From NCBI GenBank assembly GCA_943329105.2, contig CALQCP020000081.1, forward strand, positions 1-8,944: a stretch of 8,944 bases of DNA. The letters are read 5' to 3'. The position numbers were made by a program, and so were the translations under genes. Position 1 is the stretch's first letter. Each line of letters opens with the position of its first letter. Positions 4,651 to 8,944 of the stretch are shown in pieces. Source of the stretch: Chitinophaga pinensis (lineage in GTDB: Bacteria; Planctomycetota; Phycisphaerae; Phycisphaerales; SM1A02). Under the pieces are notes generated by a model, which had not been told where the DNA came from, ran no database searches, and saw only the letters and a program-made list of their open reading frames with translations.

Positions 4651-7131
4651 TTGAACACAGTGCATCCATCCACAACCCGTTTCACTTGTGCTCTGACAAC
4701 GCTTTTGGCAATTTCGTGCGTCGCTTCCGCGCAAGTTGAGCGGCAATTTGACGGCACGGTCGATCCCCAAATTGGCGTTATGCCACACGCCAATACCATT
4801 ATGAAGCCACTGCCAATTGGCATTGCCGGCGGGGGCAAAGACGAACTGAGAACTGGTTGCAATGGCTGTAACAAAGAAGCCATGTACAAAGCGTTCATCG
4901 CTTCAAGAGGTCAGCAAGACGAGGCTGTGCAAACGCTTGCGGACACGCCGAGCGACACGGACATTCTTGACAACAACTTTGATGTGACCATTGACCCCGC
5001 GGTGTCATTTATTTCTGGTAGCAACACCATGACGTTGGCGAGCACGGTGAACGGGTTGACGCAGTTCACTTTCCGCCTACGTAGCACCACTGCAACGATC
5101 ACCAACGGATACACCATTTCAAGCGTGGTGATCAATGGTGTCACAACAGTGCCAGGCTCGGCCGTGACAAGCGTGGGCACATATGGCCGCAGTGTCACGC
5201 TCGATCGCGCTTACAACATTGGCGAGCAATTCACGGTGAAGGTGAATTATTCCGGCACTCCGGTCAGCGTTGGCTTTGGCAGTTTTGTCATTGGCGCCAC
5301 GGCCCTGAACAGTCTTCCCTTTGCGTGCAATCTTTCAGAGCCGTACTACTCCGCAAGTGTGTGGCCAGTGAAGGACGGAGACACTGGCCAGCCTGGCGAC
5401 AACTCCGACAAGAGCACGGCGACCATTTCAATTACCGCGCCGAGCGCGTATAAAAGTGTTTCTAATGGTGTGCTGCAATCTGTTACGCCAGTGGCTGGGG
5501 GCAAAAATAAAACCACGTGGCGCACGAATATTCCAACCGCGTCGTATTTATTCTGCTTCGGCATTCACGCCTACAACGTGTACGACTACATCTATAACTA
5601 TCCGCTGAACAGTGGTGGCACTGGCAGTATGCCGTTTCAGATAAATATTTCTCCGCCCAGTGATACTGCGAACAACCGCGCTGTTTGGAGTCAGTCCTTG
5701 CAAATGATGGAAACACTGCGCCCGCTGTTCGGCGTGTATCCATTTGTGTCTGAAAAATACGGCATTTATCAATTCACATTTGGCGGCGGCATGGAGAATC
5801 AAACCCTGACCGGCATGGGTGGATTCAATGAAGGCACGACCGTGCATGAACTTGGCCATCAATGGTGGGGGGACAATGTCACATGTAAAACCTGGAATGA
5901 TATTTGGCTCAATGAAGGATTCGCCACTTACTCGGAAGCCCTTTGGTATGAACGCAAGCCTGGATCCACTGGTCTGCCCGCATTGCACAACGCTATGGCG
6001 TCACGTCGACCTGCAGCGGCGGCCTTGACTGGCACCACAAGCGCAAGCGTGTATTGCTACAACGTTGCCAGTGCTAGCGCCATTTTCAGTAGTAGCACCT
6101 CGTACAACAAAGGCGCGTGGGCTCTGCACACGTTGCGCAAATATGTTGGCGACGTGAAGTTCTTTCAAATCCTTGCCAATTATCGCACGACGTATCAAGG
6201 CTCTGCCGCAACCACGCAACAATTCGTAGATATTGCTAGCGCAGTGTATGGATCCAGTTTGCAGGGGTACTTTGATTCATTCGTGTTTGGTCAAGGAGCG
6301 CCCGCGTACTCATATGCAACTCAAGCGGTCACCATCAACGGCAAGACCTACCTCAAGTTGAATGTGCAGCAAACTCAAAACGTGCTCATGGGCAAGAACG
6401 GCAAATTTGTCACGCCGATTGATGTGAAAATCACAACCTCAAGTGGCGTAAGCACCGTGGTTATTTTGAATAACGAACGCGAGGAATCTTTTGTGATTCC
6501 AACCAATCGCTTGGCCACTGCCGTAGTGCTTGACGAGAGCAATTGGATTTTGAACAACGGAAAGGCGAGCACGACCTACTTGGCCAGTGCGCCAAAGTTG
6601 CTTGAGGCTGTGCCCGCGCTTGGATCCAGCACGGAATGTTCGGGGTTGCCAACAACCGCGCAGTTGACCTTTAGTGAAAATATCGTGGCCACTGGGGCGC
6701 ACTTCACAGTGGTTGGTCCTGCAGGCGCTATCACCCCAACATATTCCTACAACGCTGCCACTAACACGGTGTCACTTGGTCTTGGCACGATTGATGTTGC
6801 GGGCACATACCAGGTCACGGTGTCGGATCTCATCACGGCCGGCGGCATTCGCCTTGACGGTGAAATTGCCAATGCAAATGCGCCCGCAAGTCTTCCTTCA
6901 GGCGATGGTTTGGCCAACGGCGCGGCGGTGTACACATTTGCATTGACTTGCATTCGGTGTTCCGCTGATTTGAACGGCGACGGCATCGTGAACGGGGCGG
7001 ACCTGGGCATCCTCCTCGCAAACTGGGGTGCGTGCGGCACGGGCACCTGCGCCGCGGATCTGAACGGCGACGGACAGGTGAACGGCGCCGACTTGGGAAG
7101 GCTGCTGAACGACTTTGGACCTTGTCCTTAA
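4651..7131 (+). CDS. Secreted M1-family zinc metallopeptidase with Ig-like and dockerin-like C-terminal domains
   Basis: This encodes 826 residues from TTG 4651. A signal peptide (hydrophobic core 'FTCALTTLLAISCVASA') ends near residue 27. A CxxC (C70, C73) lies between it and the M1 N-terminal beta domain (about 100-340). The catalytic domain has the exopeptidase motif GGGMEN (378-383), HELGH (399-403), and the third zinc ligand E422 exactly 18 residues later in 'WLNEGFATYSEALWYE'. Y485 in 'SYNKGAWALHTLRKYVGD' fits the conserved transition-state tyrosine. All catalytic parts are present, so it should be an active aminopeptidase-like enzyme outside the cytoplasm. Residues about 647-767 form an SbsA/Big_5-type Ig-like domain. 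Residues 770-826 hold two dockerin-like calcium loops, 'DLNGDGIVNGADLG' (from 773) and 'DLNGDGQVNGADLG' (from 803), ending in CP. No cohesin partner is visible. In planctomycetes such repeats are common outside cellulosomes. Confidence 0.93.
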   Translation: MNTVHPSTTRFTCALTTLLAISCVASAQVERQFDGTVDPQIGVMPHANTIMKPLPIGIAGGGKDELRTGCNGCNKEAMYKAFIASRGQQDEAVQTLADTPSDTDILDNNFDVTIDPAVSFISGSNTMTLASTVNGLTQFTFRLRSTTATITNGYTISSVVINGVTTVPGSAVTSVGTYGRSVTLDRAYNIGEQFTVKVNYSGTPVSVGFGSFVIGATALNSLPFACNLSEPYYSASVWPVKDGDTGQPGDNSDKSTATISITAPSAYKSVSNGVLQSVTPVAGGKNKTTWRTNIPTASYLFCFGIHAYNVYDYIYNYPLNSGGTGSMPFQINISPPSDTANNRAVWSQSLQMMETLRPLFGVYPFVSEKYGIYQFTFGGGMENQTLTGMGGFNEGTTVHELGHQWWGDNVTCKTWNDIWLNEGFATYSEALWYERKPGSTGLPALHNAMASRRPAAAALTGTTSASVYCYNVASASAIFSSSTSYNKGAWALHTLRKYVGDVKFFQILANYRTTYQGSAATTQQFVDIASAVYGSSLQGYFDSFVFGQGAPAYSYATQAVTINGKTYLKLNVQQTQNVLMGKNGKFVTPIDVKITTSSGVSTVVILNNEREESFVIPTNRLATAVVLDESNWILNNGKASTTYLASAPKLLEAVPALGSSTECSGLPTTAQLTFSENIVATGAHFTVVGPAGAITPTYSYNAATNTVSLGLGTIDVAGTYQVTVSDLITAGGIRLDGEIANANAPASLPSGDGLANGAAVYTFALTCIRCSADLNGDGIVNGADLGILLANWGACGTGTCAADLNGDGQVNGADLGRLLNDFGPCP
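6967..7119 (+). repeat. Two dockerin-like calcium-binding repeats within the M1 peptidase
   Basis: The two segments begin at 6967 and 7057, 90 bp apart. Each encodes D-L-N-G-D-G-x-V-N-G-A-D-L-G-x-L-L followed by W-G or F-G. The Asp/Asn pattern is that of an EF-hand-like calcium loop. The DNA is also very similar between the two (AACGGCGACGG and AACGG(G/C)GC(G/C)GAC), which fits a local duplication. Confidence 0.85.
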
Positions 7132-7313
7132 GAATCGCAATCGCAATCTGAGTCACAATTACCATCGCATTGGCGCTGGTTGATGAACTGCGCGGTAACA
7201 CCGCCGCGCTTGATTTGCTCAGAGAAGGCGCGCTGCCTACAAAGGGATGCATTCGTAACGAAATTGTTCCGATTGAGGCGTTCATTGCCAATCGCTGTGG
7301 CAAATATGACGCC

Positions 7314-7319
7314 TATTAT
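7314..7319 (+). promoter_or_regulatory. Possible -10 box placed for leaderless transcription of the SDR gene
   Basis: TATTAT ends 9 nt before ATG 7329, and the gene has no Shine-Dalgarno. With normal -10 to start-site spacing, transcription would begin at or next to the ATG. No -35 match stands at 16-18 bp. The rest of 7132-7328 holds a short AATCGC tandem (7133-7148, about 2.7 copies) and nothing else I recognise. Confidence 0.25.
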
Positions 7320-7328
7320 CTTCGCGAA

Positions 7329-8036
7329 ATGAAAAACTACGTTATCGCAGGTGGTAGTTCCGGAATCGGAAAGGCCCTTACCGAACAGCTGCTTGCCGCG
7401 GGTCACCGCGTCTATGTCCTGGCGCGCGCCGCCCGGGCATTGGAGCCGCACCCCAATCTTCAATTTATTGAGACGGATTTCAGCGTCCCCGCGCCAGTGA
7501 TCCAAGGGTTACCTGAGGAGATTCACGGGCTTGCCTACTGCCCCGGAAGCATTCAACTTCAGCCGTTTCACCGGATGAAGGAAGACCTCTTTCTGAACGA
7601 CTATCGAATCAATGTCCTGGGAGCAGTGCACCTCATTCAGGCCGCGTTACCCGCGCTGAAGAAGCCTGGGCAATCATCCATCGTCTTGTTTAGTACGGTG
7701 GCAGTGCAAACCGGAATGCCCTTCCACGCCTCGATCGCTGCTGCAAAGGGCGCCGTTGAGGGCCTCACCCGTTCCCTGGCCGCGGAGTTTGCCACCGCGG
7801 GCATTCGGGTGAATGCCATTGCGCCATCACTGACGAACACCCCGCTTGCCGATCGACTGCTCAATAGTCCTGAGAAGTTGGACGCATCCAACAAGCGTCA
7901 TCCGATCGGCCGGGTTGGTCAACCCGCCGAAGTAGCGGCACTCGCTGCACTGCTCCTGAGCGAGCATGGGTCATGGATGACGGGCCAAGTGCTGCACCTG
8001 GATGGCGGCATGGGTCAGTTGAGACTGTTCGCGTGA
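7329..8036 (+). CDS. Short-chain dehydrogenase/reductase family protein lacking the catalytic tyrosine
   Basis: This encodes 235 residues, the usual length for a classical SDR. The Rossmann glycine motif is 'GGSSGIG' (8-14), acidic D50 follows beta-3, and N95 sits in 'RINVLGAV'. The Ser of the active site is S122 in 'VLFSTVAVQTG', and the C-terminal half has 'IRVNAIAPSLTNTPLA' (159-174) and 'GQVLHLDGGM' (219-228). Two key features differ: NNAG is replaced by CPGS (71-74), and in YxxxK the lysine is K140 but the tyrosine position is I136. Relatives I recall near photolyases share this change, so it is probably a subfamily trait rather than decay. It should bind NAD(P), but normal alcohol/ketone chemistry is doubtful. 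I chose ATG 7329 because the fold starts at once (MKNYVIAGGSSG). The frame is open back to 7170, but that extension has no SDR similarity. It is the first gene of the SDR-DUF2256-CRY set. Confidence 0.85.
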   Translation: MKNYVIAGGSSGIGKALTEQLLAAGHRVYVLARAARALEPHPNLQFIETDFSVPAPVIQGLPEEIHGLAYCPGSIQLQPFHRMKEDLFLNDYRINVLGAVHLIQAALPALKKPGQSSIVLFSTVAVQTGMPFHASIAAAKGAVEGLTRSLAAEFATAGIRVNAIAPSLTNTPLADRLLNSPEKLDASNKRHPIGRVGQPAEVAALAALLLSEHGSWMTGQVLHLDGGMGQLRLFA

Positions 8037-8040
8037 CGTA

Positions 8041-8055
8041 ACGCATTTCCTGCGT
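8041..8055 (+). other. Small hairpin between the SDR and DUF2256 genes
   Basis: ACGCA (8041-8045) and TGCGT (8051-8055) form a 5-bp stem with loop TTTCC directly after the SDR stop, followed by AAAG rather than T. It is too weak to be a terminator and might tune expression or RNA stability inside the operon. Confidence 0.25.
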
Positions 8056-8088
8056 AAAGTCTGATCAACCAACCGAATGCGAGCCGCT

Positions 8089-8238
8089 ATGCGAGGCGTA
8101 AAGAAAGAGAATTTACCGCAGAAGATCTGCTTGTCCTGTGGACGCCCCTTCACGTGGCGCAAGAAATGGGAACGCGATTGGGATCAAGTGAAGTATTGCT
8201 CGGATCGTTGTCGATCATCAAAGCGCGGAACCTCCTGA
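8089..8238 (+). CDS. DUF2256 zinc-ribbon small protein
   Basis: This encodes 49 residues and matches DUF2256 over nearly its full length: 'KKENLPQKICLSCGRPFTWR' (5-24), 'KKWERDWDQVKYCSDRCR' (25-42). Four cysteines in two pairs (C14-x2-C17 and C37-x3-C41) should bind one zinc ion. The family is a tiny zinc ribbon of unknown function, often found next to cryptochrome/photolyase genes. Here it ends 3 nt before the cryptochrome ATG, so the two are almost certainly co-transcribed and perhaps translationally coupled. The start has a weak GAG 6 nt upstream. The Trp/Lys/Arg-rich centre suggests nucleic-acid or protein contact; that is inference. Confidence 0.92.
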   Translation: MRGVKKENLPQKICLSCGRPFTWRKKWERDWDQVKYCSDRCRSSKRGTS

Positions 8239-8241
8239 ATC

Positions 8242-8944
8242 ATGACACAACGCGTCCTGCTCTGGTACCGAAACGACTTGCGAGTCGCAGACCATGAAGC
8301 GCTACACCGGGCGGTTGGTTCAGGCGCGCAGATTCTGCCGGTGTACATCGATTCATGTGCAGCCAGCCGCTACGAGCTGCCGGGCAATCCCGCCATTCCT
8401 GGCTTTCGTCGCAAGTTTCGACTTGAATCGCTGCGGGCGCTTGATCAGCAGTGGCGTGATTGGAATAGTTCGCTGGTTGTGATGACCGGCGAGCCAGCGG
8501 AAGTCATTCCGCAGCTATGCGCCAAGTATCAGATCAATGCGGTGTTCGTGAACGCCGAAGCGGCGCATGATGAGGCACGGCAATATGCGCAGTTAGCGCA
8601 GCAACTGCAGAGCGCGCACATTGCATGCAATGTCTTTCACGGCGCCCCGTTGATTCACCCCGACGATCTTCCGTTTGCGCTGCGTGATCTCCCCGACATC
8701 TTCACCCAGTACCGCAAGATGGTGGAAGCCCGACTCTTTGTCCGCGCGTGCTTCCCAACGCCCACCGCAGTGCAGGCGCTGCCACATACCGAAGCGCCCT
8801 TTGCGCCGCACTTCCCTGAAACGATCGCCGATGTTCGAAGCGCCCTGCCATTTCAGGGCGGTGAGCCGGCAGGCCAGGCACGGCTTCATGACTATGTGTG
8901 GAAGTCTGACTTACTTCGCACTTATAAAGAGACACGCAACGGAC
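8242..8944 (+). CDS. DASH-type cryptochrome / deoxyribodipyrimidine photolyase (partial, N-terminal part)
   Basis: 234 codons are visible before the right edge cuts the gene; a full protein would be roughly twice as long. Residues 1-135 are the photolyase alpha/beta antenna domain: 'VLLWYRNDLRVADHEALHRA' (5-24), 'ILPVYIDS' (31-38), 'FRRKFRLESLRAL' (55-67), 'LVVMTGEPAEVIPQL' (78-92). The linker contains 'DIFTQYRKMVEARL' (152-165), and 'GGEPAGQARLHDYVWKSD' (206-223) and 'YKETRNG' (228-234) begin the FAD-binding helical domain. The last two segments are typical of CRY-DASH. Known members bind FAD plus a pterin antenna (MTHF) and use blue light to repair cyclobutane pyrimidine dimers, mainly in single-stranded DNA. 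The FAD pocket and tryptophan triad lie beyond the window, so DASH versus other photolyase classes is likely but not proven. The ATG at 8242 lies 3 nt after the DUF2256 stop with no clear Shine-Dalgarno, which fits translational coupling. Confidence 0.9.
   Translation, partial: MTQRVLLWYRNDLRVADHEALHRAVGSGAQILPVYIDSCAASRYELPGNPAIPGFRRKFRLESLRALDQQWRDWNSSLVVMTGEPAEVIPQLCAKYQINAVFVNAEAAHDEARQYAQLAQQLQSAHIACNVFHGAPLIHPDDLPFALRDLPDIFTQYRKMVEARLFVRACFPTPTAVQALPHTEAPFAPHFPETIADVRSALPFQGGEPAGQARLHDYVWKSDLLRTYKETRNG

Noticed and set aside
7133..7148. AATCGC tandem repeat as a CRISPR-like or integrase target
   Set aside because: Fewer than three 6-bp units, with no spacers and no nearby recombinase; this is a chance simple repeat.
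7170..7328. A longer N-terminus for the SDR
   Set aside because: The 53 extra residues have no SDR similarity, and the Rossmann fold begins directly after ATG 7329.
8294..8935. ORFs within the cryptochrome region (8294-8482 plus; 8593-8889 and 8702-8935 minus)
   Set aside because: All are out of frame with, or antisense to, a continuous frame with photolyase motifs.

Overview
The window looks like chromosomal DNA of a planctomycete, most likely from the Phycisphaerae/Phycisphaerales. Three protein signatures support this. Two secreted proteins end in a PAPGA + hydrophobic stretch + RRRR tail, a variant PEP-CTERM sorting signal. A secreted metalloprotease ends in two 'DLNGDGxVNGADLGxLL..(W/F)G' dockerin-like calcium loops, a style I associate with this group. 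Shine-Dalgarno use is irregular, with some genes having a clear GGAG and others none. I see no tRNA, rRNA, CRISPR array, transposase or phage gene.

Layout: (1) 1-866, minus strand, cut by the window edge: a FeeM/autoinducer-synthase-like GNAT domain running into the start of a PLP-dependent aminotransferase domain. (2) 919-1305, plus: a small cupin gene divergent from it. (3) 1578-2273: PEP-CTERM-like secreted protein 1, with an inverted repeat in its leader and a hairpin after its stop. (4) 2343-2486: a remnant second copy of the cupin with an in-frame deletion of 243 bp. (5) 2535-2915: a small exported or lipoprotein-like DUF4174 protein. (6) 3186-4040: PEP-CTERM-like secreted protein 2, closed by a strong hairpin terminator. 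(7) 4233-4460: a VF530/DUF2132 small DNA-binding protein. (8) 4651-7131: a secreted M1-family zinc metallopeptidase with an Ig-like domain and dockerin repeats, starting at TTG behind AGGAG. (9) 7329-8944: a short-chain dehydrogenase-like gene, a 49-residue DUF2256 zinc-ribbon gene and a DASH-type cryptochrome/photolyase cut by the right edge.

The first two-thirds is a string of independent monocistronic genes, mostly for envelope or secreted proteins. The right end is a compact set, with DUF2256 and the cryptochrome 3 nt apart and the SDR 52 nt upstream, that probably belongs to a light or UV response. The observations most worth following are the cupin duplicate whose differences from the parent are almost all synonymous, the SDR-DUF2256-CRY cluster whose SDR lacks the catalytic tyrosine, and the GNAT-aminotransferase fusion.
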